Assembly (NCBI GenBank): GCA_046542845.1 | Contig: JBKHAN010000007.1 | Location: forward strand, 1-64,000 | Direction of reading: 5' to 3' | DNA length: 64,000 nt | Source: SKKC01 sp046542845 | GTDB taxonomy: Bacteria > Spirochaetota > Spirochaetia > DSM-27196 > SKKC01 | The notes under the pieces: generated by a model | What the model saw: only the letters and a program-made list of their open reading frames with translations | The model's database searches: none | Told to the model about the DNA's origin: nothing | Part shown: in pieces, positions 43,028 through 51,873 of the stretch | Position numbering within the stretch: the stretch's first letter is position 1 | How the letters are laid out: each line of letters starts with the position of its first letter | Translations under genes and position numbers: made by a program

Positions 43028-43900
43028 ATGATGCAAGGACTACGTCGTGCCGCCCTTACAGCAGCCGTGTTTCTCGCCGCGGGTTCGGTGAGTCTGGCTG
43101 CCGACTCTTTTACCGAAACATACAACTCGGCAATCGACGCGTTTGAGAGCCGCGACTTTGAGTCCGCGGCGTCCGGGTTTCGGGATGCAGCGTCGATCGG
43201 TACCGACGAGCAGAACGTTACAGCATGGTTCTGGGCCGGACGGTCGCATCTCGCGGCGTCTCAGCCGGAGGATGCGGAAGAAGCGTTTCAACAATATCTC
43301 CGGCAGGCCCCTGCGGATCACGAGTTCAGACCCGAAGCCCGGTACCAGCTCGGACGGGTCGCGTTTCTTCAGGCGGATTTTCAGCGCGCACTGCGGGAGT
43401 TCGATGCATTCATCGCCGAGTACGAAGGCGAGCCGCTGGGCGGAAACGCGCTGTACTGGAGCGGAGAAAGCCTGCTTGCACTTGGCCGCACCGAGGAAGC
43501 AGCCATCCTTTTCTCCGCAGTCCTGTCCGACTATCCGGATAGTCCGCGTTTCGAAGCTGCGCGCTACCGCCGCGATGTCATAGAGCTTAGCCGGCGCGAG
43601 CAGGAGCTTATCGAGCTCCTCAGACTCAGTGCAGAGGAACAGGTACGGCTCGCCGAAGCCCTGCAGGCCGAACAGGCGGCAAACCGTGAAAACCGCGACG
43701 GAGCAGAGGCGGCAGCGTCAGATGAGCTCGCGCAGGCAGAACGGGAACTTGAAATCGCGCGTCGTGAGGTCGAGCAGGGACGACGTGAGGTCGAAGCCCT
43801 CACCGAAGAGCTGAATCAACGGATTGAAGCGGTAGAGCTTCAGCAGGAACTGCTGTCGCTTATCGGAGCATACGCCGACTGGATCGAGGAACAGGAGTAA
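43028..43900 (+). CDS. Exported TPR protein (YbgF/CpoB-like)
   Basis: The 290-residue protein has a signal peptide (LRRAALTAAVFLAAGSVSLA, residues about 5-25). About four tetratricopeptide repeats follow: FTETYNSAIDAFESRDFESA, AWFWAGRSHLAASQPEDAEE, YQLGRVAFLQADFQRALREF and NALYWSGESLLALGRTEEAA. The last 90 residues are a strongly charged coiled coil. The layout resembles CpoB/YbgF-type periplasmic TPR proteins with the domain order reversed. ATG 43028 (or 43031) has AAGGAGAGG about ten bases upstream. It starts a three-gene run of envelope proteins ending before dtd. Confidence 0.8.
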   Translation: MMQGLRRAALTAAVFLAAGSVSLAADSFTETYNSAIDAFESRDFESAASGFRDAASIGTDEQNVTAWFWAGRSHLAASQPEDAEEAFQQYLRQAPADHEFRPEARYQLGRVAFLQADFQRALREFDAFIAEYEGEPLGGNALYWSGESLLALGRTEEAAILFSAVLSDYPDSPRFEAARYRRDVIELSRREQELIELLRLSAEEQVRLAEALQAEQAANRENRDGAEAAASDELAQAERELEIARREVEQGRREVEALTEELNQRIEAVELQQELLSLIGAYADWIEEQE

Positions 43901-43903
43901 GCA

Positions 43904-45184
43904 ATGAGAACGACAACAGGGCGAGCTGCATTACTGCGTACGATCTGTCTCCTCCTGTTGATGTCGCAGGCTGCGCTTCTGTGGGCATCGGGGGACCGGG
44001 AACGCGATGCACCATTCGCTCCTGCATTCGGATCGCTTCCAGGCTGGGTGTATGAGAGCAGTGAAAACGGAAGTCCATCTATCCGCCTGCAGGAGGAGGC
44101 CGAGCCGGAGGCTTTCACCCTCTGGAACCCGGAGATGTCCGAGGGTCGGCTTCGAATAGATAACATGGTATACAACTTCGAGGATATTCTCGGAGACGAT
44201 CTGATCGCACGAGCCGGCGGCCTCGAAATCACGTTCGGTGCGGCTATCGACGACGTGAGTCCGGATTTGAGCCTCGTCGTGATCACAACAGTCCTGGAAA
44301 ACGCTGCCTCCCGTCCTCGCAGCGTAGGATTGCGGTTCGTACTGTCGCCCTCGCCACAACGGGAACAGCCAATACGCGCATTTCACCTTGCACCAGGCCT
44401 CCCCATAGAACTCGAAGAAACGACAGACGGAGGCACGAGCTTTACGCCGCAGAGCCGTATTTTCGAACAGGAAACAAGTTTCGCAGCGGAAAGCAGCGAA
44501 CAGGTGCTGATTCCGCTCGTCGGTCCGTCTGACTCGTATCGGACCACGGCTCCGCCGATTGTCGCCTGGAACATAGCGAACGGCTCGGAAGCAGTACAGT
44601 ACAGCGTTGCAAACCGAACCCGACTCCTCGAAAGTCCCTGGTCCTTTCAGACCGGACGAGCTCGTGACTTTTCCGTGGTGCCTGGGGCACCTCCCGATGC
44701 AGGCATAGGGATACGCTTCGCCGAACAGACACTCGCACCCGGGGAGACCGTTTCCTTCGAGTACTCCGTCTATATTCAAAATCAGAGTCCCGCCGTCGCG
44801 TCTGAATCGCAATCATCGACCGACGATGAAGCCGTTCCCAGCGGCGACGCATCGCAAGAGACCGAAACCGAACCGGCTCCAGAGCCGGCCGCCGATGCGT
44901 CCGAGGAGGCCGGGGGCGCGGAACCTTTGAGGTCGCCTCAGGAGGAAGCCGAACGCGAATCAGCCGATGCCGTGGTACCGGAGGACGATAATCAGAGCGC
45001 TTCACCGGCAGAAGAGCAGACCGAGCGAGCGTTCACCGAGCTCAACCGCGAGCTGAACAGACTCCGCGCCCTTCAACAGCGGGAAACACCGCCCACGCAG
45101 GAAGAGCTGGATGCAATTCGGGACACCATCGAACGTCTGAGACAGGAGCTCGACAATGCGCGCCGGAGTGAAACGCAGGAATGA
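43904..45184 (+). CDS. Uncharacterised exported protein with C-terminal coiled coil
   Basis: Not recognised. The 426 residues start with a signal peptide (hydrophobic residues about 10-27, ending near LLWASG). A beta-rich domain follows near 40-300, with features of an immunoglobulin-like or secreted adhesin-like fold: SLVVITTVLENAASRPRSVG and LAPGETVSFEYSVYIQN read as beta strands. A Pro/Glu/Ala/Ser low-complexity linker spans about 300-370 and a charged coiled coil ends the protein. It starts four bases after the TPR gene and its stop overlaps the next gene (ATGA). The three probably act together at the cell surface or in the periplasm. Confidence 0.75.
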   Translation: MRTTTGRAALLRTICLLLLMSQAALLWASGDRERDAPFAPAFGSLPGWVYESSENGSPSIRLQEEAEPEAFTLWNPEMSEGRLRIDNMVYNFEDILGDDLIARAGGLEITFGAAIDDVSPDLSLVVITTVLENAASRPRSVGLRFVLSPSPQREQPIRAFHLAPGLPIELEETTDGGTSFTPQSRIFEQETSFAAESSEQVLIPLVGPSDSYRTTAPPIVAWNIANGSEAVQYSVANRTRLLESPWSFQTGRARDFSVVPGAPPDAGIGIRFAEQTLAPGETVSFEYSVYIQNQSPAVASESQSSTDDEAVPSGDASQETETEPAPEPAADASEEAGGAEPLRSPQEEAERESADAVVPEDDNQSASPAEEQTERAFTELNRELNRLRALQQRETPPTQEELDAIRDTIERLRQELDNARRSETQE

Positions 45185-46311
45185 AGCAGGAAAGCGCGTT
45201 GCGCACCGCTGAGCAGCACTATAGACGGCGACGCTACGCTCAGACAATAAGCACGCTTGAACCGCAAATTTTTCTGTACCGCGAGAACGTTTTTTTCTTC
45301 CACCTCCTCGGTCTCGCGTGCATGAAGACCGGAGACCTCGGGGGCGCCCGTTCGTATCTGATGCGGGCCACACAGATCGACGCTGACGCGATTGCTCCGC
45401 GACTGGCCCTTGCTGCCTGCGATCTTGGTCGCAGCGACTCAAAGGAAGCCCTCCAGATGTGGCTCGAGATACTCGACGAAGATCCGGAGAACCGCTACGC
45501 ACGAAAAGGTCTTGAGCTGCTTCGAAGCGGACTCACCGCGCCTGATGGTAGCGCAGTGAACGTCGGCGAGCAGATGCACAGGCTCTACCCGGACATCGAA
45601 AAGAGACGATACGATCCGAGGACGCTTCGTCTCGCGGGAATTCTGCTTGCGGTCGCGGCAATTATTACCGCATCGCTTGTGTATGCGCCACGAATCCGCA
45701 CGCTCGTTCAGGAGCGTGGTCCGTTGCGCGACGGCAGTGAACTGACGGAGCTCTCAAGACGGAGTGATCTTGTGACGGAACCGGATGCCGACGAGCTCGA
45801 CGCGTCAGATACACGGTACACGCTGAGCGATGCGGAGATACGCGAGACGTTTGACAGTCTCAGGACGTACTTCCTCGCCGAACGCGACAACATGGCCGCA
45901 CGCGAAATAAATCGCATCGTCCATTCAAATGCGCGCGAGACGTTCAGGAATCAGGCCATCGCGCTTCGTGGCTATCTGCGAACTCCCTCGTTTGCCGATT
46001 TTACCGACGGGTTCGACCTTGACGCGGTTCGTTCGGACCCCGTCCTCTACGATGGCACGTATGTTCGGTGGCGTGGACGGTCGAGCAACCTCGAGGTCAC
46101 CGACGAACGGGTACGTTTCGATTTCCTGGTGGGGTATGAGGATCTCGTCAGCGTTGATGCCATCGTACCGGTCGTGTTCAACCGGGCCGTTCGCCTCGAC
46201 CCCCAGCTCGCGATCGAACTGATCGGCAGGATACACTCGGATCCCGACAGCCCGGAGGGGTTTCGGATCGAGGGAACGTCCATACGGCTAATACGCGCTG
46301 CCGAAGGCTAG
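45181..46311 (+). CDS. Membrane protein with cytoplasmic TPR and C-terminal OB-like domain
   Basis: The 376-residue protein has no signal peptide. Residues 1-120 are tetratricopeptide-like (TAEQHYRRRRYAQTISTLEP and LGLACMKTGDLGGARSYLMR). One membrane helix lies near 143-165 (RLAGILLAVAAIITASLVYA). An acidic linker and a helical stretch follow, and then a beta-rich C-terminal domain (about 285-375, YDGTYVRWRGRSSNLEV) that resembles an OB-like fold. The predicted topology is TPR inside and OB-like domain outside. It is coupled to the upstream gene by ATGA and precedes dtd by 32 bases. No function can be assigned. Confidence 0.72.
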   Translation: MKQESALRTAEQHYRRRRYAQTISTLEPQIFLYRENVFFFHLLGLACMKTGDLGGARSYLMRATQIDADAIAPRLALAACDLGRSDSKEALQMWLEILDEDPENRYARKGLELLRSGLTAPDGSAVNVGEQMHRLYPDIEKRRYDPRTLRLAGILLAVAAIITASLVYAPRIRTLVQERGPLRDGSELTELSRRSDLVTEPDADELDASDTRYTLSDAEIRETFDSLRTYFLAERDNMAAREINRIVHSNARETFRNQAIALRGYLRTPSFADFTDGFDLDAVRSDPVLYDGTYVRWRGRSSNLEVTDERVRFDFLVGYEDLVSVDAIVPVVFNRAVRLDPQLAIELIGRIHSDPDSPEGFRIEGTSIRLIRAAEG

Positions 46312-46343
46312 GGCATCCATTCCACAAGCACATGGAGACGTGC

Positions 46344-46793
46344 ATGCGAGCAGTTGTGACAAGGGTATCCCACGCACGAGTCACGTGCAGGGGATCCGTC
46401 TCGGGAGAGATTCAGGGCGGGATCATGGCGCTCGTCGGTATATCCACGCAGGATCGTGAAGACGATGTGAATTATATCGCGCGGAAGATACACGGGCTGC
46501 GCATTTTTGACGATGCGGACGGGGTCATGAACCAGAGCATCGCCGAGGCAGGCGGTTCGGTGCTGCTTATCTCGCAGTTCACGCTTTACGGGAACGCCAG
46601 GAAAGGCAGGCGCCCGTCATATAACCAGGCAGCAGCCGGTGCGTACGCGCGTCCACTATTCGACGCTCTCGTGCAGAAGCTGTCGGACTACGGTCTGCAT
46701 GTGGAAACCGGTGTCTTCGGTGGTCCGATGTCCGTCGAGAGTACAAACGAAGGGCCTGTCACCATACTGCTCAGCTCCGAGGGGGAGTTCTGA
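46344..46793 (+). CDS. dtd: D-aminoacyl-tRNA deacylase Dtd
   Basis: Hydrolyses D-amino acids (and glycine mischarged on tRNA-Ala) from tRNA. The 149 residues are the normal length and have MRAVVTRVSHARVT at the start. The catalytic SQFTLYGNARKGRRPSY motif is near residues 76-92, and TNEGPVTILLSS, with the cross-subunit Gly-cisPro motif (GP), is near 134-145. ATG 46344 has GGAGA five bases upstream. It is convergent with the PRPP synthetase gene, 25 bases away. Confidence 0.95.
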   Translation: MRAVVTRVSHARVTCRGSVSGEIQGGIMALVGISTQDREDDVNYIARKIHGLRIFDDADGVMNQSIAEAGGSVLLISQFTLYGNARKGRRPSYNQAAAGAYARPLFDALVQKLSDYGLHVETGVFGGPMSVESTNEGPVTILLSSEGEF

Positions 46794-46818
46794 TGTGTGG
46801 CTCCTCGGCAGCGCCCGA

Positions 46819-47922
46819 TTATATGAACAGTTTCATGGAACTGAGATAGTTCCACGCGTCGAATGGTTCGAAGAAGGGTGCCAGGGATTTCTCCTCGTGA
46901 ATGCGCATGATTATTTCGGCGCTCAGTCTCGCACTCGACACAACGTGCAGAAACGGCATCGCTTCCCTGACATGCGGCGGGCAGGCGACTGTATCGGTGC
47001 ATACGATGCTCGATAGTAAGCCTTCGTTGTAGAGCTCCTGCAGCCGCGAAAGGGCGGGGCCGCTGAAAACAGGGTGTATTGCCGCGATGTGTATGTTCCC
47101 CACCTTGCGTTTTTTCAATTCCTTCACGAGGGTGTAGACCGAACCGCCGGTATCGATCATATCGTCTACGATCCATACCGTTTTCCCTTCAACGGGAGAA
47201 TCCGAGAGTATATTTATGCCCTCAACCGTATTGGCCTTGTGATAGTTCCGTGTCTTGTGCGCAATCATGAGTTTTGCGCCGAAGGCTCTCGCGTATGTTC
47301 TTGCGACGCTCTCTCCTCCGGCATCCACAGAACAGAACAGCCAGTCCTCCGCGACGGTTTGTTCGAGGGTTTCCATGGTCTTGATATAGTTATCACTTAT
47401 GTATTCTTCGAGCAGGGCGTTCGCCGGGACGTCGTCAATAGCGCATACCGCCGGGTCGAATACAGTCCGCGACTTATCGCTGTGAAGCTGGTAGGTAATA
47501 AAGTGGTCGATACCGAGGGTTGTGAGTGTCTTGTAATGCATAAACAGCCCGACCGAATTACGACGGGTCGTCCTGTCACTTCGCGAGCAGCTGCAGTAGG
47601 GCTCAAAAAGCGTGATACGCGAGGGCTGTGCCCGTCTGAGCGCGTCGATCGTGTGGTACAACTCCATTTTCGAGTCGGCAACCGACAGTTGCTTGGCGTT
47701 CCGACCGGAGTTGGCGAACAGGAATACGTCCTTTCCCCGCACAGACGAATGCACTTCAACTTCCATCTCTCCATCGGCAAACGAAAGCGTGCGAAGTTTG
47801 CCCATATAGTTCCCGGCTTTTACTTCCGAATGAAAATCGGGAAACGTCTCAAGCTGGTACGCGACTCGCTGTACGTAGTCCTCCATACTGCGGGTAGAAC
47901 AAAGGGCGAAATTTCCTCTCAT
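46819..47922 (-). CDS. prs: Ribose-phosphate pyrophosphokinase, divergent long form
   Basis: Makes PRPP from ribose 5-phosphate and ATP for nucleotide, His and Trp synthesis. The 367 residues are about 50 longer than the E. coli enzyme. Preserved parts are FADGEMEVEV, HTIDALRRAQPSRITLFEPY, SVDAGGESVARTYARAFGAK and the PRPP loop VWIVDDMIDTGGS. The ATP-binding ARQDR segment is changed to SRSDR, and an N-terminal extension is present. This is the kind seen in some spirochaetes and Bacteroidetes, which I state from memory. No clear ribosome binding site precedes ATG 47922. An exported protein gene lies upstream, 39 bases away. Confidence 0.87.
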   Translation of the reverse strand: MRGNFALCSTRSMEDYVQRVAYQLETFPDFHSEVKAGNYMGKLRTLSFADGEMEVEVHSSVRGKDVFLFANSGRNAKQLSVADSKMELYHTIDALRRAQPSRITLFEPYCSCSRSDRTTRRNSVGLFMHYKTLTTLGIDHFITYQLHSDKSRTVFDPAVCAIDDVPANALLEEYISDNYIKTMETLEQTVAEDWLFCSVDAGGESVARTYARAFGAKLMIAHKTRNYHKANTVEGINILSDSPVEGKTVWIVDDMIDTGGSVYTLVKELKKRKVGNIHIAAIHPVFSGPALSRLQELYNEGLLSSIVCTDTVACPPHVREAMPFLHVVSSARLSAEIIMRIHEEKSLAPFFEPFDAWNYLSSMKLFI

Positions 47923-47961
47923 ATGGCTTCTGTGTGCTGCATGGGTTTTACGGTCCGTATC

Positions 47962-48681
47962 TTAGTCGGCAGCCGTCGAAGAGTCAATCGAAGCTTCTAT
48001 GCGAGACCTCGCCTCGCGCGCAGCGATCACGACATCGCGATTGCGTGAGGTCTGCTCGATAAGAACGGTAACGCGGAGAAAAACGCGTTCCGGCAGCATT
48101 TCAACCGCCTCGAGCCAGGCAATCACACCCGCTGCTTCATCCACCGGCAGTCGGCCGGCGTGTTCGTCGAGCTCACGAGCTATCCGGTGACCCTCGCGCT
48201 GAAGACTCAGACGCCAGGTGGAATCGGTTCGCGTTATGGCACCCGTCCTCAGCAGGACTTCCCGGAGCCCTGAAGGCATCGTCGCCACCGTATCCTGAAA
48301 CCGCCGCAACGATTCGCCGAGACTGGGCTCCACAGCGTCTCCTCGCCTCAGTACGGTAAACGCGCCCTCAGCGAGCACGCGCAGGATGTTCAGCCGCTCA
48401 TGAGCCCGAAGCCCGAGCGTCGCCTCGTGAAAAACGCGAATCGCACTCGCAAGCTCCCCGGCGTCCCCGCGGGCAGCGATACCGGAGGCAGCCCCGTAAG
48501 CCTCGGAAAACGGACCGCGTCCGGCATACAAGCGCAACAGGTACACATCGTCGGTGACAGGCGGGTCGGAGGCGTACGCGGTCAGGGGAACGACGCACAG
48601 CGCGACAACGATTAACAGAACCGCAATTGACCGGCGTGGGTCCGAGAGATAGTATGAAGAAAAGAGCAATCGCTCGTTCAT
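47962..48681 (-). CDS. Uncharacterised exported protein
   Basis: The 239-residue protein is not recognised. A signal peptide covers residues about 17-38 (SIAVLLIVVALCVVPLTAYA). The mature part is helical, with segments such as LRLYAGRGPFSEAYGAASGI and RLNILRVLAEGAFTVLRRGD, and has no cysteines suggesting a lipobox and no enzyme motif. It is divergent from recA with a 64-base gap holding overlapping -10 elements, and sits upstream of prs on the same strand. Confidence 0.72.
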   Translation of the reverse strand: MNERLLFSSYYLSDPRRSIAVLLIVVALCVVPLTAYASDPPVTDDVYLLRLYAGRGPFSEAYGAASGIAARGDAGELASAIRVFHEATLGLRAHERLNILRVLAEGAFTVLRRGDAVEPSLGESLRRFQDTVATMPSGLREVLLRTGAITRTDSTWRLSLQREGHRIARELDEHAGRLPVDEAAGVIAWLEAVEMLPERVFLRVTVLIEQTSRNRDVVIAAREARSRIEASIDSSTAAD

Positions 48682-48691
48682 TTCACCCCGT

Positions 48692-48701
48692 AGTATATAA
48701 T
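48692..48701. promoter_or_regulatory. Overlapping divergent -10 elements between the exported protein gene and recA
   Basis: TATAAT at 48696-48701 (plus) suits recA, 45 bases before its ATG. TATACT at 48697-48692 (minus) lies ten bases before the ATG of the exported protein. The two boxes share bases, so polymerase could use only one at a time. No clear -35 boxes and no LexA-type operator that I recognise. Confidence 0.45.
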
Positions 48702-48745
48702 ATCAGCCGGATGCGGCATAGAATTTCGCTACGGAAGGGGTTTAC

Positions 48746-49939
48746 ATGGCAAAGAAAGAATCGACAACGCCGACGACGGAAAAACAGAATACCGGGGAAG
48801 AGAAACAGCGGGCGATAGAAGCCGCTCGGCTTCAGATCGAGAAGCAGTTTGGTAAGGGCTCCCTCATGAAACTCGGCACCGGCGTGCAGGGTATCGGAAT
48901 AGGGACAATACCATCAGGCGCAATAATGCTCGATGAAGCGCTCGGTCTCGGTGGCTACCCGCGCGGGCGCGTAATCGAGATATATGGACCGGAAAGCTCC
49001 GGTAAAACGACGCTTGCGTTGCATGCAATCGCACAGGCGCAGAAATCCGGGGGCATTGCCGCCTTCGTTGACGCGGAACACGCGCTTGACCCGAGCTACG
49101 CGCGCAATCTCGGTGTGAATATCGACGAGCTGTGGGTCAGTCAGCCGGACACCGGAGAACAGGCGCTTGAAATCACCGAGAGCCTCGTACGCTCGGGCGC
49201 GGTCGACATCATTGTCGTGGACTCAGTCGCGGCGTTGACGCCGCAGGCAGAAATCGACGGCGACATGGGCGACAGTCACATGGGGCTTCAGGCCCGCCTC
49301 ATGAGTCAGGCGCTGCGAAAGCTCACCGGGACCATACACAAATCTGGAACCTGTCTTATTTTTATCAACCAGATACGCATGAAAATTGGTGTCATGTTCG
49401 GGAACCCCGAAACAACAACCGGCGGAAAAGCCTTGAAATTCTACTCATCGGTTCGCCTTGAAGTCCGTAAAATAGAGACAATTTCGAAAGGTTCCGAAGA
49501 CGCAATCGGTAACAAGGTTCGCGTGAAGGTCGTAAAAAATAAAGTCGCGTCTCCTTTCCGAAAATGCGAGTTGGAGATCATCTTCGGCAAGGGACTATCG
49601 GAAAGCGGAAGCCTCCTCGATGCTGCGTTGAAACACGATCTCATCGCGAAAAGCGGGAGCTGGTACAGCTACGGAGAGGATCGTATCGGGCAGGGGAGAG
49701 ACAACGCGAAACAGTTTCTCGAAGAGAACAGCGATATCGCGATACGTCTTGAATCATCGCTCAGGGACATAATGTTTGGTCATCTCAAGGCGCAGCCCAC
49801 GGAAAACGGCGAGGCGAAGGATGCGGCGGGTCCGGACGACGGAGTGGAGCCGAAGAGCACGCCGAAGTCCAAAGCGAAAGCTCCGGCGGCGACCTCCACC
49901 GCGGCCGATGTCTCCATACCGGACGACGAGCTGTTTTAG
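48746..49939 (+). CDS. recA: Recombinase RecA
   Basis: Strand-exchange protein of recombination and SOS induction. The 397 residues carry the N-terminal polymerisation helix, Walker A GPESSGKTTLALH near residues 79-91, IVVDSVAALTPQAEIDGDMGD near 155-175, the L2 loop INQIRMKIGVMFGNPETTTGG near 209-229, and a C-terminal domain. The last 45 residues are a low-complexity Pro/Ala/Lys/Asp tail, longer than in E. coli. An AAGGGG segment is about seven bases upstream of the ATG. It is followed by folK. Confidence 0.98.
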   Translation: MAKKESTTPTTEKQNTGEEKQRAIEAARLQIEKQFGKGSLMKLGTGVQGIGIGTIPSGAIMLDEALGLGGYPRGRVIEIYGPESSGKTTLALHAIAQAQKSGGIAAFVDAEHALDPSYARNLGVNIDELWVSQPDTGEQALEITESLVRSGAVDIIVVDSVAALTPQAEIDGDMGDSHMGLQARLMSQALRKLTGTIHKSGTCLIFINQIRMKIGVMFGNPETTTGGKALKFYSSVRLEVRKIETISKGSEDAIGNKVRVKVVKNKVASPFRKCELEIIFGKGLSESGSLLDAALKHDLIAKSGSWYSYGEDRIGQGRDNAKQFLEENSDIAIRLESSLRDIMFGHLKAQPTENGEAKDAAGPDDGVEPKSTPKSKAKAPAATSTAADVSIPDDELF

Positions 49940-49957
49940 ACCGGGCGGATACAATAC

Positions 49958-50500
49958 GTGAAGGATGAAAGGCCACAAACGCCCCGAGACCGGGCGTTTC
50001 TCGACACGGATCAGGTCGCGATAGGCATAGGATCCAACCTCGGCGACAGGTTGACACATATCCAATGCGCGTGCGCGAAACTCGCAACCCGCGTAACGGA
50101 TATCGTCGCTTCCAGACTGTACGCGACCGAGCCGGTCGGTTACACGGAACAGGAGGAATTCCTCAACGCCGTCGTGGTCGGCCGCTGGCACGACGGCCCG
50201 CACCAGCTTCTTGACTTCCTGCAGGACATCGAGCGATCGGGAGGCAGGATTCGCGGGCAGGGGCCCCGATTCGGCCCTCGAACGATCGACCTCGATATTC
50301 TTTTGATTGGCCGGCAGACTCTTGACACCCCGGATCTGACGGTGCCCCATCCGCGAATGTACGAGCGCCGGTTTGTGCTCGATCCCCTGCTCGAACTGTA
50401 CCCGGAACTTCTCGATCCGGCCAGTCGAACAGCTTTCTCGGTCTTCGCTCGGAGACTGCCACAGGCAGGTATTTACGAATACGGCGAGCCACCGATATAA
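49958..50500 (+). CDS. folK: 2-amino-4-hydroxy-6-hydroxymethyldihydropteridine pyrophosphokinase
   Basis: Transfers pyrophosphate from ATP to the pterin in folate synthesis. The 180 residues contain AIGIGSNLGDRLTHI near 21-35, YATEPVGYTEQEEFLNAVV near 55-73, GPRFGPRTIDLDILLIG near 102-118 and VPHPRMYERRFVLDPLLEL near 129-147, all HPPK signatures. The start is GTG 49958, 18 bases after recA. The first 17 residues are outside the usual core, so a slightly later start is possible. Confidence 0.93.
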   Translation: MKDERPQTPRDRAFLDTDQVAIGIGSNLGDRLTHIQCACAKLATRVTDIVASRLYATEPVGYTEQEEFLNAVVVGRWHDGPHQLLDFLQDIERSGGRIRGQGPRFGPRTIDLDILLIGRQTLDTPDLTVPHPRMYERRFVLDPLLELYPELLDPASRTAFSVFARRLPQAGIYEYGEPPI

Positions 50501-50540
50501 TCGTCTCCCCTCCACACAGGCGAGGCAGGAGCCGGTACGC

Positions 50541-51344
50541 ATGGAAATTGTCGAACAGGAAAACGCGAGCGATCAGGTGGATCGGGAGCACGTATCAGAC
50601 GCACACCGGTTCAAACTGGGAGACTTTGAAGGGCCGCTTGACCTGCTCCTTTTTCTCATACGCCGGTCCGAAGTGAACATTTACGATATCCCTATCGCGC
50701 AGATCACCGAGCAGTATCTCGCATACCTGGAGTTCTCAACGAAAGTAGATCTCGACAGCATTACCGAGTTTTACGTACTCGCGAGCACACTCCTCTATAT
50801 CAAATCCCGCATGCTGCTTCCCGTGGAGTCAGATCTCGACGACGAGTTCGACGATCCACGTCAGGAGCTCGTTGAGCGGCTGATCGAGTATCAGAAGTAC
50901 AAGAAGCTCACCGACCTCATGAAGGACCAGGAGGAACAGGCGGAGTGGTCCATAGAGCGAAAAAAGAAACAGCGAACGCTCGACTTTCTTGAAGACGAGG
51001 AGATGTGGGAAGAGCTCGACGTGTGGGATCTCCTTCAGACCTTCTCGCATCTCATGACCAATCTGACCCCCGAGCGCATCATCGACTTGTACGAAGAGGT
51101 GTCAATAAACGAAAAAGTTACCCTGATTACCGAGCTGCTTGATACGAAGGAGGAGTTCCTTTTCACCGACCTGATAGTCCGACCCGACTCATTTCTCGAT
51201 GTTGTGTGCGCGTTTCTTGCTATACTCGATTCTGTCAAGGAACGCCGTATTTCGATCTATCAGAACAGAATGTTTGGCGACATACGGATTCGTCGCTCCG
51301 AACGGAAAGCACCACAGGATCACAATAATGGAACTGAAGACTGA
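50541..51344 (+). CDS. scpA: Segregation and condensation protein ScpA
   Basis: Kleisin subunit that bridges the SMC heads in chromosome condensation. It has 267 residues from ATG 50541, which has AGGAG nine bases upstream; earlier starts in the open frame are not supported. The family core FEGPLDLLLFLIRRSEVNIYDIPI is near residues 32-55, followed by ITEQYLAYLE, LASTLLYIKSRMLLP near 80-94 and a C-terminal winged helix (LDVVCAFLAILDSVKERRI). The 3' end overlaps scpB by 17 bases. Confidence 0.95.
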   Translation: MEIVEQENASDQVDREHVSDAHRFKLGDFEGPLDLLLFLIRRSEVNIYDIPIAQITEQYLAYLEFSTKVDLDSITEFYVLASTLLYIKSRMLLPVESDLDDEFDDPRQELVERLIEYQKYKKLTDLMKDQEEQAEWSIERKKKQRTLDFLEDEEMWEELDVWDLLQTFSHLMTNLTPERIIDLYEEVSINEKVTLITELLDTKEEFLFTDLIVRPDSFLDVVCAFLAILDSVKERRISIYQNRMFGDIRIRRSERKAPQDHNNGTED

Positions 51345-51873
51345 GATATCGTTGATTGAGGCAATCCTTTTTCTCGAGAGCGAGCCGCAGGACACCGCGA
51401 CGCTTGCCCGCATCAGCGGTCTTTCGAAAAACGTCGTAGAAGCATGCACGGAGGCACTGCAGACCCGTCTCGCCGGCGAAGAATACGGCCTGGAGTTGCT
51501 GGATATCGGGGGCGGTTGGCTTCTGACCCCGAAGCGGCACTTGTGGGAGCAGTTGCGAACGCGATACGGTAAACGAAACGATAACAAGCTCAGCAAGGCT
51601 GCTTTGGAAACGCTGAGCATCATAGCCTATTCGCAGCCGGTCACCAGGGCCGAGGTCGAAAACATTCGCGGGGTGCAGGCGGACAACATGATACGGCTGC
51701 TGCTTCAGCGGGAACTGATACAGGAAGTCGGGCGTAAGGATGCGCCCGGCAGACCCGTTCAGTTCGGTACCACGCGCAACTTTTTGAAGGTGTTTCGACT
51801 CTCGAGTATTTCCGAGCTTCCGAAACTCGACGAAGCTGATCGAAGGAGGTTCGAACTCGATGGCAAGGAATGA
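51328..51873 (+). CDS. scpB: Segregation and condensation protein ScpB
   Basis: Winged-helix partner that dimerises and binds ScpA in the SMC complex. The 181 residues from ATG 51328 show ISLIEAILFLESEPQDTATL near 7-26, LSKAALETLSIIAYSQPVTRAEVENIRGV near 88-116 and GRKDAPGRPVQFGTT near 135-149. The start lies within the end of scpA, with CAGGA about nine bases upstream; the longer open frame reads through scpA and has no family match. It overlaps rluB by 14 bases. Confidence 0.95.
   Translation: MELKTEISLIEAILFLESEPQDTATLARISGLSKNVVEACTEALQTRLAGEEYGLELLDIGGGWLLTPKRHLWEQLRTRYGKRNDNKLSKAALETLSIIAYSQPVTRAEVENIRGVQADNMIRLLLQRELIQEVGRKDAPGRPVQFGTTRNFLKVFRLSSISELPKLDEADRRRFELDGKE

Noticed and set aside
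47074..48048. Open frame of 324 codons on the plus strand opposite prs
   Set aside because: Antisense to prs, spans the gap into another gene, and lacks family motifs; treated as a shadow frame.
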